A stretch of 54,814 nt of DNA from Fonsecaea monophora. Its lineage: Eukaryota; Ascomycota; Eurotiomycetes; Chaetothyriales; Herpotrichiellaceae. The position numbers and the translations under genes are program-made. The stretch spans positions 1 to 54,814 of the forward strand of contig NW_019174088.1 in NCBI RefSeq assembly GCF_001642475.1, written 5' to 3'. Under the pieces are notes generated by a model that did not search any database, was not told where the DNA came from, and saw only the letters and a program-made list of their open reading frames with translations. Position 1 is the stretch's first letter. Each line of letters starts with the position of its first letter. Shown here piece by piece: positions 32,219-43,539 of this stretch.

Positions 32219-35200
32219 CAAACGAGGTTGAGGACGAGTACCCACCGAGGTACCCAGCCAAAACGTCTTGTGTCCTTCATATCTGATGCCGTGCCGCGCT
32301 GTGGCTTGCAATTGTAGTGCCGTGCAGTGCAGTATAGTACTGCAGTATCTATTCGATCGGTGCTTTCTCGAGTCTACTTGCTACAGTACAAGGAGGTACC
32401 GTAGGATGGGATGAGCCCGAGTTTCCACCCACATCCACGGTTTATTTCCACTCTTTAAAACACGGGAAACAAGCCAATTCCATTCATCAATCCATTCATG
32501 CCGGTATCAGGCCATCGGCAAATTGGATTGTCGTGTGTGGGTGGACCGTGATATTCGTAGTTCGATAGACATTCCCGCCTCCTGGCATCCATTCGTGAAC
32601 ACAACGGACAGTTTTCTCGATTCAAGGTTTAGGCGGGAAGAGGTGATGCATTGCTCTCGGAGTATGTATGTATGTGTGCATGGACGCATGTAGAATGAGT
32701 AGTCTTGGATTAGCCCGGGTAACGAAGCCCGGCAGCCCCAGGGCACGGTAGAATGCTGAAGAACGGGCGAAAATGAACCGTGCTGGCGGTGCATATTCTC
32801 GCAGACGTCTGAGACTGGCGCCAAACTGGCTCACATTCACTTCACCATTGGCCCCGCTTTTGCCATTTCATCAATATCGCCATGTATATATTAAACCCAC
32901 AGAAATCCTTGCACAATTCCTCGCCAGGACTGGTCAAACTAGCACACGGCTTGCAGGCGTTCTGGCGACGAATTGTCGACAGCCCTCCTTCTCCTCCTCC
33001 GAACGATCGAATGACAGGTACAAGGGGCATACAGTCAGTATTACTTACTGATCTCCCTACCTCGTCCTCCTCCTCCTTCCTCCGCCGAACCGAGAAAAAA
33101 AAAACCCCGCGAACCCGGGTTTTCGCTCACCACATCCTCCAGTTCAACTGGGGGATGTGGCAGAGCCTTTGTTTTCGTCGGCAATGCTGATCTGAACGAT
33201 GCGCCTGATTTTTATATCAGGCCTTGGCGGTCGCTGGTCCAGACGATGTGGGTGAACTAGCTAACTTTCCTTTTCTTTCTTCAGACACCTGCGCATAGTT
33301 TTTATTGGTAAGCTATGGCATATTCCCGTGCTCTCTATTAGTCACGCATGCACGTTGGATTTCTCACGGCGTCGCGGTGGTCCCTCTCGGTTCGCTTTGC
33401 TGTTTCAACATCCCCGTGATGTCAATGCATCGCTGTTCCATCCAGGGTCATGAAACCTGCCTCTGCTCTGCATCTTTTCTCTGATGCCCCAGTCCTGTCT
33501 GCATGTTTTGGATCGCTTTTCGAAGCATGGCAAACAAGCTGCTGGAATTCACGAAGGGTCCTAGCCCCTTCGTCCTACAAGTCCGACCGGTCCACCTCGA
33601 ATTGTGCGCTCGCTACAACCAAGGGCGCCAACACCGACAGACTCAGAGTCTGGAATGACAGGATAACGGAGTCTGTCTATCTTTGCAGCCACGAGACGCA
33701 CAAAGGTCTGACAGATGTCCAAAGGGAAACGACGAGAATCACACACCGAGGCTGGATCGCCGACCCGAAATGTCTTGATTCTCTTACTTCGAAAGGTTGT
33801 ATACTGCCCATCGCCTCCCGGGTAATACGCATGGATACGGAATACTACGATCGTTGTGCACGATGGGGGAAAATGCTCGAAGCTCTTCTGTGCAACATCG
33901 GCTCTACGGTTCACTTCTCGGAAAGAGGTCGACGAATTCCTCAAAGAAAGGGGCAATAGTCATGACTGTTCACGTTGGGCATATCTGCCAACTCCAGGCT
34001 CCTCTTCACGACACCTCAACTTACTCGTTAGGACAGGGGAATAGATGTCTTCTCTTGGAAACAAAACATGAGACGCTCACACAGACACATCGAGTACATA
34101 CCCGACCTTTCAATCTCAATCCATAAAAAGGACACAAAGTGGCGTGGTAAAGGCGTTGGTTTGATCTCTGGTGAACGTTCTGTACTCCAAATGGTGCGGG
34201 TAATGTGATCTCGATCGTTCTGGAGTATGGGACGGATGCCACATACTACTACCTAAAGCACGCTGTGATATATTTTCACGTTTGAAGGCTTCGGGGCCAC
34301 GGATCTAAGAATTTATGGATCAACTCCCCCTGGAATGTGTTTCAAGGATTTAAATACCACTCAGCAGCTGTGTCCCGTATAGGGTGGTAACCGGCGCGGA
34401 GTTTCCTAGTCTTCCATCCCCACGATACTGTCATGTCTGAAAAAGATATTCAACCTGCACAGATCTCTGCTCCTGAAGACGACAGAGTCGCACTGTGACG
34501 GTCGTAGACTATTCGTCTCTTCGACCTTCAGCCCCTGGAAGTCTTTGATATTGTTCTGGAGGGCGTCACGAAGAAATCGATTTGAAGGCGTACATGTTTT
34601 GGGAAAGGGACGAACCGATTGAAACCCGACAAGTGTCTAGACGCAGTGCTAAAGACAGTCACCGTCCAAGACTCATATATTCGCGATGGACGTTGGAAAC
34701 TCTCGCATCTCTTGAACAATGCGTCTTGGCCGGAGTAACATTTTATCTTTTATCTCGGCGCGTGAGCCGTGCGCTTGTTAGAGTGTCTCCATGAATAGTC
34801 TCCCTCTCCAGCCTGATGTAGGTGACTCCTCTCTGGCGGGACTCGAAGACACGTTATTATCTGACCCGCTCTGATATTTCCAGCGTCCAGTCTCTTTCAA
34901 CTCTTTTCTTTTTTTGGCTCATGGGTGCTCCAAAGCCACCGTTTCATCTTCAAAAGTTTATGCTCGCAAAGGGTAGGAGTGGGTGACGGAGTAGAGGTGA
35001 AAGTCTGGGTATCCAACACCGTTTACTGCGGCAGTCAGATAGAATCATAGAATTCGCCTTTGGCGGCCATTTGGAATAGATGCTGGACATGGGTTAACGT
35101 TTGCAGTTGCTCGGAGAGGTTGTAGTTTTGATCCCGGTCTGCTGAACTTTCTTTCGACCGTGGCACACCATTGAGAGGCGGTATTTGGAGCGATACTGCC

Positions 35201-35559
35201 TCGACAGCCTCGCGAATTTCTTTTCCAGGAAATCTCCCTTTCCCTGAACCATTGATCTGAGAATTTGAGCGTGATGGTGCGCGTCTTTCCGTGTTGGTTG
35301 TTACCATTAGTGGCTCGGACAGGTCTGGTATGATGATTCACATGCCAAGTCCGTGAAGACAAAGGCAAAGGCGTGACTGACTCCCAGCAGCAATTATCTT
35401 TGTGGTGGACCGTAGAGCAGACGCTTCATCATATAGTGATCGACCGAACAATTTCATTTCCCCGTACTAAGTTGTTTTATACTTTGTCATTGTTTGATAA
35501 AAGATGCATCTGCTTCCGCCAACTTCACTACTGACGCCTCTTCCTCCAATCCTTTCTTC

Positions 35560-36775
35560 ATGTCTACGCCAAAGTGTCGCGACAGGGGGGACGTCATGTC
35601 TGCGTCGCGCCCTCACGGGAGCCAGGATGAAAACCAAACCGCAGATTCCTCCCCGGCGCTCCTCTCTACAGAGAACGTCCCCTCATTCTTCGATCCACCC
35701 CGGTCTTCCAGTGAGTGCGGCCAAAAGCAGTCTGGCTCTGTGGTGGTCTCTCTGGTCACGGATTTCCTCAGCAGCTCCTCCTCTTCTCCAACATACAGTT
35801 GGCTACACCTCAAATTGAGCCCTGCTGAGCACGACGAGCTGAACAAGTGTGTACCAGCCGAGAAGTTTGAGGGGTTTCGGTGAGATTGACATATACCCGG
35901 AAGAACTGAAAGCGAAAAACAACGAGGGCTAACCCACGATCATGCAGCCGTGACTACTTCGTCGCAACCCAGACCTTTTCAGTCGGCAAGGAGACCAAAA
36001 TACATGCAGTGGTCAACGCCGCTCTATCCTTCGCCATCTTGACTCGAATCAAAAATCTTGCGGAAAAACATCCAGACACAGCAATCGGTCGGTTCGCGGC
36101 CAAGATCACGGCGCAAGGCTCTGGGGACATTGATCTAGAGGAACTTCTAATCAAGAATTCTCACAGTCCGGATGGTTCGTTCGCATACAAGGGCGCCAAA
36201 TATCCCGGAATCGTCATTGAGCTCGCCCACTCGCAGCCAAAGGAGGCTCTTCAACATCTTGCCGAGGAATATATTCTCGGTTCGGATGGAAATGTTCACT
36301 ATGTTTGTGGCATCAAGGCTGCATACCGCTCCGGCAAACAAGCGTGGCTGTCGGCTTGGAAAGCGAAGAGAACTGTCTTGGCTGACGGCACAGTGGAATT
36401 GAGTGTTGAGCAGACTGTCAAGGATCAGGCAAGTTCCCAGAACGCAGGACACACATGTATGCCTAGTCATCGACTAATTTTAATACCCAGATGTTTCGAA
36501 CTGCTGAAGGCCTACCCGATCCAGATTGTCCTGGACTGTTCCTTCCTCTCGTACACCTGGCGCCGACTTCCAACATCGCCCTCGACATCGCCAATGTTCC
36601 TGACCACCTTGGCCAGATACGGATCGCTGCCGAAGAGCTCTGCCAAATTCTTGATGAAGCGCGAGAATCGGAGGAAGATGCTATCAAGGGTCTAGTTTGG
36701 GACAATGGAGCTGGTAAGCTGGTTAAAGTCCATTCAGACAATCCAGCCCCGGAGAAGTCTCTGGCGGTCGTCTAA
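35560..36775 (+). CDS. PD-(D/E)XK-like fungal protein, family A copy 2, with GC-AG intron
   Basis: Three exons (35560-35879, 35948-36428, 36491-36775) give 361 residues. After a Ser-rich N-terminus, the core has SHSPDGSFAY (Asp182), YPGIVIELAHSQPKEA (Glu198, Lys205) and LAEEYILGSDGNVHYVCGI, the signature of an abundant uncharacterised fungal family with a predicted PD-(D/E)XK-like fold in which the motif-II lysine has shifted. The second intron (36429-36490) starts with GCAAGT rather than GT; reading through it instead stays open but replaces the conserved-looking tail with low-complexity sequence, so splicing is preferred. Copy 1 of the same family is at 30427. Function unknown. Confidence 0.7.
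36429..36490 (+). other. Probable GC-AG intron
   Basis: 62-nt segment with donor CAG|GCAAGT and acceptor CCCAG|ATG, phase 0. GC-AG introns are a small known class and their donors usually have exactly this extended consensus. Confidence 0.6.
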
Positions 36776-38012
36776 GGGAGTTTGAAGATGCGGAAGAGAG
36801 AGTTGAACTGCGCAGCGAGAGAGAAGACCCCGACTATGTCGAATAGCTTGCTGTCCTCTCCGTCGACCCTTGACACGAACATGACACCTCCTGGATAGAT
36901 GGCTAGGCGCGACTGTCTCTGCTGCTGAAGGGCAAGGTGAACTCATCCCGCAAGATTCTCGGCATGCGAATCTGCGAGTCGATTCCTCGACAGCCCCAAT
37001 CTGTATTGAGAGAAGACAAGAAATAAAGAAAAAGAAGAATTCTTCATCTTGACACATGGATACACAAGCCACGAACCCATCACGCCGACCGCCTAATTTT
37101 TTTTAAAAGCTCTGTCACTTCTAATCTTGGTGTGTTGCCGGTGTTCGCAGTTTATTTAGGAAGAAGTTCCACCCTCCCATCTCCCATCTCCCATTTCCTC
37201 AATCCTCGCCGTGCCGAGCATAGATTCTCGATACCCTTCCTAAATTAGCTAATGGCGTTGGCCAACCCCGCAACGGTCGCGACTTTGTTGGCGGAACGGA
37301 ACGATTAATCTCGCTCCCCTCGGAAACGAAAAACATAAGGACCCATAGCGAGCCACTAATTATTAAGTTTGGCTGGAAAGGGGACAAGACAGCCCCCACG
37401 CCCCTAAGACCGGGCGGGGATTTGCCTGAAAAGGATCGGACACAGGCAAGGAACAGGAACAACACGTCGGTTTGTACATGTCCGACCACGCTGCATCTGG
37501 AAGAGAGCGAGACTGTGGCTTTGATGATGGGGCAGATGGTGAAGGCGAATGAAGGGGAAAGGCAGGGTCTGGGGCCAGCCGGCGGAGTTGCCCTTGTTCT
37601 AATCAACAAACGGGTCAGCCTCGAACTCATCTTCAACAGGACCCCACGTTGATGACTTTGAGGAAAAATTCTCCAACGGTGACACGAGTGAGGTACATGG
37701 CAGGCGACTACAAACTTTCTGCTTACGCCTTTTCCATTACAGGCTTTTGATTTTCATCATGGGTATCTTGCAAACAAGAAACAAGACTTTGGAAACACCA
37801 CATTATGAGGCATGCACATCCCTACTTGATCTTCCGCCTCCTTGAGTCACCTCCAATTGCCCATCAACCTTTCCAAAGTCTACCGAGAAGGTCATCATGA
37901 AAACAAGGAATATTGGGGGACAATTTGTTTTCCTGCTAATAGCTGTTGGCAGATGTCCGTAATAGCTTTGGGAGTCTTGTGGTCGAAGTCACGCAAGAAA
38001 CTTCCTCTGGTC
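36776..38012. other. Intergenic region, no gene seen
   Basis: Nothing recognisable. It contains a TCCCATC tandem near 37170-37195. The long minus-strand frame 37199-37636 is Ser/Leu/Pro-rich without family resemblance. Confidence 0.5.
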
Positions 38013-38432
38013 TCAAGCAGCGTAGTGTAACTGTCTACCCTTGCTTTCGTTCAGGCTCGAGCTCGATTGCTCCCCAGAGAGTAATTTGACAGCTCTTTTG
38101 ATAGATAGTGGATATCTGAGGCCATTTATCTCGACGTATTGAACGGCCGGAATAGGAGGTTGCGCTACGACATCATCCAGCGAGCTGTCGCGCTCCAAGA
38201 GCTCTTCTATTACTTGGTCGTCTGCTTCAAAGTACTCCCGAGGCCACTGCTTGTTCCAGACCCACCTCTGAGAGAATCGGTGGGTGTTGGGGCCAATTCC
38301 CGCACTCCCTCCTCCTCTTCTGTCTGCCCTTCTACCACACGTTGAGCTGACTTTCGAGAGCGTTTCAAAGGTTGCGGCATTGTACCTGGTGCAAAGGTAT
38401 TTGGGGCTTGCCAGCCTCGGTTTCGTTCTCAA
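38013..38432 (-). CDS. Unrecognised ORF, possible gene remnant
   Basis: A 139-codon frame whose last ~80 residues (RFSQRWVWNKQWPREYFEAD, later VQYVEINGLRYP) look like real protein rather than chance. Upstream the reading breaks up: two alternative frames contain plausible exon pieces separated by stops, including a basic start MPQPLKRSRKSAQR in another frame. It may be a decayed or mis-framed multi-exon gene. I cannot assign a family. Confidence 0.3.
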   Translation of the reverse strand: MRTKPRLASPKYLCTRYNAATFETLSKVSSTCGRRADRRGGGSAGIGPNTHRFSQRWVWNKQWPREYFEADDQVIEELLERDSSLDDVVAQPPIPAVQYVEINGLRYPLSIKRAVKLLSGEQSSSSLNESKGRQLHYAA

Positions 38433-38688
38433 GGAGGCTCATGAGACGTGCTGGGACTTTCGGGCTCCTGGAGAAATGGTCATGATCAACAAACGGCCAG
38501 TAATTGAACGGAGGAGAACCCTACCTCTTGATCCCGCCGGGGTCCACCTGCAGACAATAGCTCAGTCTCCTGCATCTTTTCCCTGCTGATGGCTTCGGGC
38601 TGTGAGATACAATCCAGTCGCGCACTTCCTCCAAGTTCGCGTGGCTCGACTCAGCGTGCGTCCGAAAGTTTCTTGATTCCGTCGGGCA

Positions 38689-39074
38689 CTAACGAAATGC
38701 CGCCGTGGGTGTCAAAAGGGGACGTGTTCGTCCTGTAATATGGATAAAATTGCTGTCCCCTTTCAGCGCCTCGAGGTACTCAGCCGTTCGCCATCCTGGA
38801 AAGACGTGCAGCGAGTCCAGGATCGTCCCATAGCCACTAGGGCCTGACTTGCAGTCAAAATACGGCCGTGCAGTGAAGTGTTGCGCAAGGGGAGCAGGCT
38901 ACGAGTGCCAAGCCATCTTACCCCTCCATTGGCTGCAAATCCGTGAAAAAAGGAAGACTCGCATAGCCCATTCAGCACCACCACCGCCATCTTCTCTTCA
39001 GATCTAGCCGAGGCGTCATAGGAGGTAGGGTGCAGGATATGGCGCTGGTCACTACTCGGTGCAGAGCTCATCAC
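38689..39074 (-). CDS. Small two-exon protein of unknown function
   Basis: Two exons (39074-38922 and 38847-38689) joined over a 74-nt GT-AG intron, phase 0, give 103 residues. The join replaces an Arg/Ser-rich read-through by a coherent sequence: FFHGFAANGG continues into SGPSGYGTILDSLHVFPGW. The donor GGG|GTAAGA is good; the acceptor is weak. The family is unknown to me. It lies between the unrecognised remnant and the glutathione transferase on the same strand, and could be part of a longer or decaying gene. Confidence 0.35.
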
Positions 39075-39452
39075 TCACACAGCCTGCAAAGGCGGGCACT
39101 GTGGAAAAGAACCCACGTGAAAAACCCCATGTGATATAGCAAGGGACATGGCAGAAGATATTTACTTTATTGTTGGGACGTTCTGAACGGCGGTGACAAT
39201 ATCAAACCGCCATCTCGATTCAATACGCAGATATCGTGCTCATTCTTTGAAACATCAATCTACGACAACGGAAAGCCTTCACAGTGCTAGTCGATATCCC
39301 ATGCTCAGAGACATTGATTGGTGAGTTCGATGGTGTTCGCACGCTTTATTGCTATGTATCTCACGAAACTCGTCTCAGAACCGAAAAAGCCGAGCCAACT
39401 CACAGGGCAATGTGCTGCCTGCCTCTCCCTTCGACGAATACTTGATAACGCG
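39075..39452. other. Intergenic region, no gene seen
   Basis: Holds the 3' end of the glutathione transferase gene and the presumed promoter of the small minus-strand ORF. CACGTG at about 39113. Nothing else recognised. Confidence 0.4.
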
Positions 39453-40203
39453 CTATTTACCAGCATTTACCATGGCGTCCCTGTCAGCGGCCAAGATCTG
39501 CTGTATAGCCGGCCTATCCATGCAGCGCTTCCACCAAGCACTCACAGCCTCGCGACCAAAGATGACATCCCCATACCCGCACGCAAAAAGCCGTTGGACC
39601 AGTGGGATGTAATAGATATCCGCGAGAGTAAAGGCATTTCCAGCCACATACTCTCTGTCCCGCAAGAGCCGATCTGCAACATCGAAGAACATCTCAACCG
39701 ACCGCAGCGCATCCGAAACAACGGTCTCATTGGGAGAAAGCCCCATGAAACGCTTGGCGAATTTCTCAAAGGCGATCTTCCCTGCCGGTTCTGCGAAGTA
39801 GAGAATTTCTGCAGACTCGGCCTGGTCGAAAAGCGCCGTGGCTTCAATGTCCGAGGCCGATGGGAGTAGTGGAAAGGAGTACTTCCGTGTCAGGTATTTG
39901 CAGATCGCACGACTCTCGTATAGAGTGAACCCGCTGGGGAAAACGACGACGGGTATTTTACCCCACGGGTGACGTTTCATGTTCTCTTCGGACTGGATGC
40001 ACAGCCATTAGCGATGTGTTCTCTGCGCCGAGGAGCCGCGACGTCTCCAGAAAGAGACGGATGCACAGACGCACCTTCTGCTCTCCCTTCTGGAGGTTAA
40101 CAAGAACGAAGTCGTAGTCGGTGAAGCCTCCTTCCGCGAGGGTGAGACGAACACGATCGGTGTTGGTCGAGCCGCGCGCGCCATATAGGGTGAAGGCTGG
40201 CAT
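39453..40203 (-). CDS. Glutathione S-transferase (fungal phi/theta-like)
   Basis: Two exons (40203-40075 and 39992-39453; 82-nt intron) give 222 residues. The thioredoxin-fold N-domain begins MPAFTLYGARGSTNTDRVRL and contains the cis-Pro strand GKIPVVVFPSGFTLYESRAI with the glutathione-binding E-S pair. The all-helical C-domain carries the N-capping segment AFTLADIYYIPLVQRLF. It should conjugate glutathione to electrophiles or toxic metabolites in the cytosol. The first residues offer Ser12/Thr13-type catalytic hydroxyls. A longer N-terminus to 40269 is open but not GST-like. It is divergent from a Zn2Cys6 regulator across 540 bp, an arrangement often seen for pathway-specific control. Confidence 0.9.
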
Positions 40204-40743
40204 CTTGAGGCGAAGCGGCAGTTTTGGTACAAGTCCAGGTTTCTTGGGGATGGCCTTCCACATGTGCAATACTCATTCTGATGAGAAAGCGAGACCATGG
40301 TGCCTGCCACTCAATATATAGTCGGTCCGGACGGTTGGAACTAGCAAAGGGGCTCTGACACTCACTTCCGCAATAGGAATGGAAAGCGCGCCGTCCAATG
40401 AGACATACCTGTCGTACGACTACCGGCCATGGAGATGCTCTTCTGCGAGACATGGTTCCACCTTTCCCGGCTGCAACTGACCGAGCGATATACAAGGCTG
40501 TTGAATCTGGTTGGTGGGTTCGCTCCTCATACCAAATGAGGCTAGCGTCGGAGTTTCGGCCTTCGGCATTTGGAAGTTGATTTGGACCGAGGCGAGACGG
40601 TGTCGCCTCTTCTGATGCTCTTTGGTGATGGGAGTTGTAGCTTTTCATTCATCTGTTCGGAATTTTTACTTGTTACGATCAGTACCCATTGTCTGCACGG
40701 TGCTGTAAAAAAGAGCCACACATCTCGCACTCCCTACCTAGCG
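40204..40743. promoter_or_regulatory. Divergent promoter, GST and Zn2Cys6 factor
   Basis: 540 bp between divergent starts. Zn2Cys6 factors commonly bind CGG/CCG-type half sites; scattered CGG triplets are present but no clear spaced pair was picked out. Confidence 0.35.
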
Positions 40744-42100
40744 ATGGCCAAAAGCGTCGTGGCTCATCGACGCCACATCCAATCTAAACCCAAGGTGAAA
40801 ACCGGTTGTGGCACTTGCAGGTCAGTGCCGCTCTCGTCCCTGGCCAGCTATCCAAGGCGGAGGCTCGCATGGAAAGCCAGCCTGGTAGTGATTGCGCTGA
40901 CTCAGACTTAGGATACGGAAGGTGAAATGTGACGAAAATAAGCCCTCGTGCCACAAATGCGTCCACACTGGCCGTGTCTGCGACGGCTATGCGTCTCTGT
41001 TTAGATTTTGTTCCAGTAAATCTACCAAAAACGCCCGTGGAGACGGCGGCATCAAGTCAAGTGTTAGCGTATCGACCACCGAGCACACGGGAATGGAAAT
41101 CTCGCTTCACGACATCGACCTTCTCAATCGGTACTTTTCGACCAAAACCATGTTCGATGTCAAGCTGGACTGTGACGAAGAAGCTAAGCAGGTCCTGCAG
41201 GCTAGTTTGACTGATCCGTCTATACGGCACGCAGTGTCATCTCTGAGAGCTCTTCGCGAAGACCGCGAGACCACCGGAGATGTTCCGGCGTCTGCCGCGC
41301 AGCAGACCCCGAGCCATGACTACGGCCTCCAGCAATATTGTATGGCCCTGGGGGGTCTCGCATCTACCATGTCCCTAGGCACCAATGGCTTAAGGTCGGC
41401 ATTGCTTTGCTGTCAGATCTTCATCAGCATCGAACAAGTGCGGGAGAATTACGCCGTGATGGCCCAGCACCTCGTCCGAGGACTCGGGATCATGCGTGAA
41501 CACCGTGCACGACCGACATTTGATGCCGCGTATGAGCTGACACCAGCACACCCTGACCGACTCCCTTTTCTGGACGTCTTCATCATCAAGTTGTTCGCTG
41601 CACCGTGCAGGTTTGCAGAACCTCCAGCACCAGCTGACACGGGTGTGATGACGGTATCAGAGTCTTCGGTCTCGCCTCCTGAACAGCGCGCTGCATCTTG
41701 CAATCTTCGCACGATCGCACCTGACGTGCGAACAGAGCTTGCGAGAATCGCTTCATCAACGCTCGAATTCCTCGGACAAGTATCACGGGTCGACTCGACG
41801 GGAGCAGCTGTTCGACTTCGGTCGCAGAAAGCGACGCTGCTAGACTCGTTGGCATCGTGGCTCGCGGCTCTTGACCCCCTCCAGGCGGAGACCACACCTC
41901 CAAGGCCGGAGCTTCTTTCAGTGTCCTTCCTGCGCCTCTTCCACTTGATCCTGAGAATCGTTCTCTTGGGATCCCTCGACTGCTCGCCCGAAGCTTGTGC
42001 CGCGCTGCAGACCGAGAACGAGAGATTACAGTGTCTTGCCAGCCAGGTGGACAGGAGGGTCAAGGCGTATCGATCGTCGGGTGGGACTCGAGGTCGATAG
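40744..42100 (+). CDS. Zn2Cys6 transcription factor
   Basis: Two exons (40744-40820, 40912-42100; 91-nt intron) give 421 residues. The zinc cluster C22-x2-C25-x6-C32-x6-C39-x2-C42-x6-C49 is perfect (CGTCRIRKVKCDENKPSCHK) and is interrupted by the intron between the second Cys and the following Arg, a common position in this family. A Lys/Arg-rich N-terminus precedes it. The middle (about 95-240) resembles the fungal-specific 'trans_2' regulatory region (PSIRHAVSSLRALRED, then RSALLCCQIFISIEQ). Nuclear DNA-binding activator or repressor; target unknown, the divergent GST gene being the obvious candidate by position only. Confidence 0.88.
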
Positions 42101-43539
42101 GGTATTAGAGGAGTGTGCTGTTGATGTTGAACGGCAAAGTGGGCACAATTCTACCAGACATTGTATCTGCTTTCGTGAGTCTGTCTGCGTACAATGCCAT
42201 GGCCATAATTCTGACATCACCGAGTGAATAATGCTTAGCCAAACTCACCTCGTTAGAGACAGGCAGGTCATCACCTTCGACCAAGCTGCCGCCAGCAACC
42301 TCGCTGACTTCTCCTTCCACGACATGCTTGGCCAAACGGCTTTTACGCGACTCCACACCTTGGTGAAGTGGTACAATGAACCAACGGATGCCAACCCTCG
42401 CGTCGTACAGCGTGCACACAATGCGTCGACCGATAAAAAGGTCCACTCAAAGTGTCGACAACCGTTCGCGGCGTGGGCGAAGACGGTGGACGGTACCGTT
42501 GGGACCAACTATACCTTTCGCGCTATTGTGTCCAGAATTAGGCAATTCTAGGCTCTCGCTCACTGCAAGATGTTTGTCACACAGACTTGCCCAACACGGT
42601 GTCCACTCTAGCTGTCAAGAAGGGTGGTGAAATTGGGGGCTACCGCCCCACCTGGGTTGGGCACAAAGAGCGCCCACCAATCCACAGTCAACGCCAGCAA
42701 ACAGTCCAGCCGGGCCTCGACAAGGTTGGGGTCAGTAGCAAGGATGTGTTCAACCCATTCAGAGACCTCGTACTAATCATACGGTAAACAATGGAGGATG
42801 GCTCTTGAGGCTGCTTTGAGACGTGATCGAGAGGAGTTTTCATCAAAGCCATGCCCATGATGCAGTGGTATTGGTGGAGGTTTCCATTCGGTGGATGAGG
42901 ACCTCAACTTGGAGCGCGTCAACAACTATTGTTTAGATACCTACTGAACGCTCTGACAGAAGACGAAGGGGGAAATGGAGTGAAGACTGGTACACCTGGT
43001 ATGAAGACGGATCGGTGCTCGGGACCTACAGAGGGCAGCCAGCCAACTGCAAGGTTTCGAGAACAAACCATCCACATGACACACTCATATGATCACAACT
43101 ACCACGACTCGCTATTGGCCGCACAGCCTGATGGAATTCTGTCAGTAATGCATGCACGGGAAGAAAAAAAAAACCAGGGTGGCTTCCGTCTTCCATTCGA
43201 GGGAGTGGACAGACCGAACCGACCAATCAGGGTGCATTGTACCTCGGGGCCTAGGAGGCTCAGCAACCATTCGTCCATGGCACCCAGGGTGTGGGTGTGA
43301 CTGAATTCCGTCCTCGGTGAGGCTGGAAATCTAGGCAGAATGCCCTAATAAGGGGGGGGGGGGGAGGAAACAGAATTCTGACCCCCCTTTTCCCCCCTCT
43401 GGGCGCATGGGGTCATCAGGCCCGGAGAGACCCATAACTCCGTCGTCCAGAAGACTATATAAAGAAGCCCTTTTTTCTCCTCTTGCCTTGGTCTCCCCAT
43501 GAACCTCAGTCCTCCTCACTCTTGACAAAAGAAAAAGCC
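42101..43539. other. Intergenic region with G13 run; no intact gene
   Basis: No complete gene. On the minus strand about 42625-42775 there is a ~50-codon stretch (EVSEWVEHILATDPNLVEAR) of protein-like character ending in a stop, and another open frame at 42105-42446; both lack starts or splice context and may be decayed coding sequence. G13 at 43352-43364. The right end is the promoter of the next gene. Confidence 0.4.
43456..43463 (+). promoter_or_regulatory. TATA box
   Basis: TATATAAA 77 bp upstream of the ATG at 43540, at a usual distance for a fungal promoter. It suggests a regulated rather than housekeeping gene. Confidence 0.55.

Larger units (their letters stand above)
31659..35559. 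other. 3.9-kb gene-poor stretch with simple repeats
   Basis: No convincing gene on either strand. It contains a C19 run (31939-31957), (GA)9 (32201-32218), and several short direct repeats (for example near 32310-32350). Open frames such as 33450-33959 have no starts, splice sites or composition that persuade me. A stretch at 34434-34740 reads like coding sequence interrupted by stops in two frames, but I could not assign it. Confidence 0.5.

Noticed and set aside
33450..33959. 169-codon frame with an equally long frame on the other strand
   Set aside because: No recognisable domain, no intron signals and composition like its non-coding surroundings.
42625..42775. Protein-like minus-strand stretch in the 42-kb gap
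   Set aside because: Only about 50 codons, no start or splice partners and no family; mentioned as possible relic but not called.
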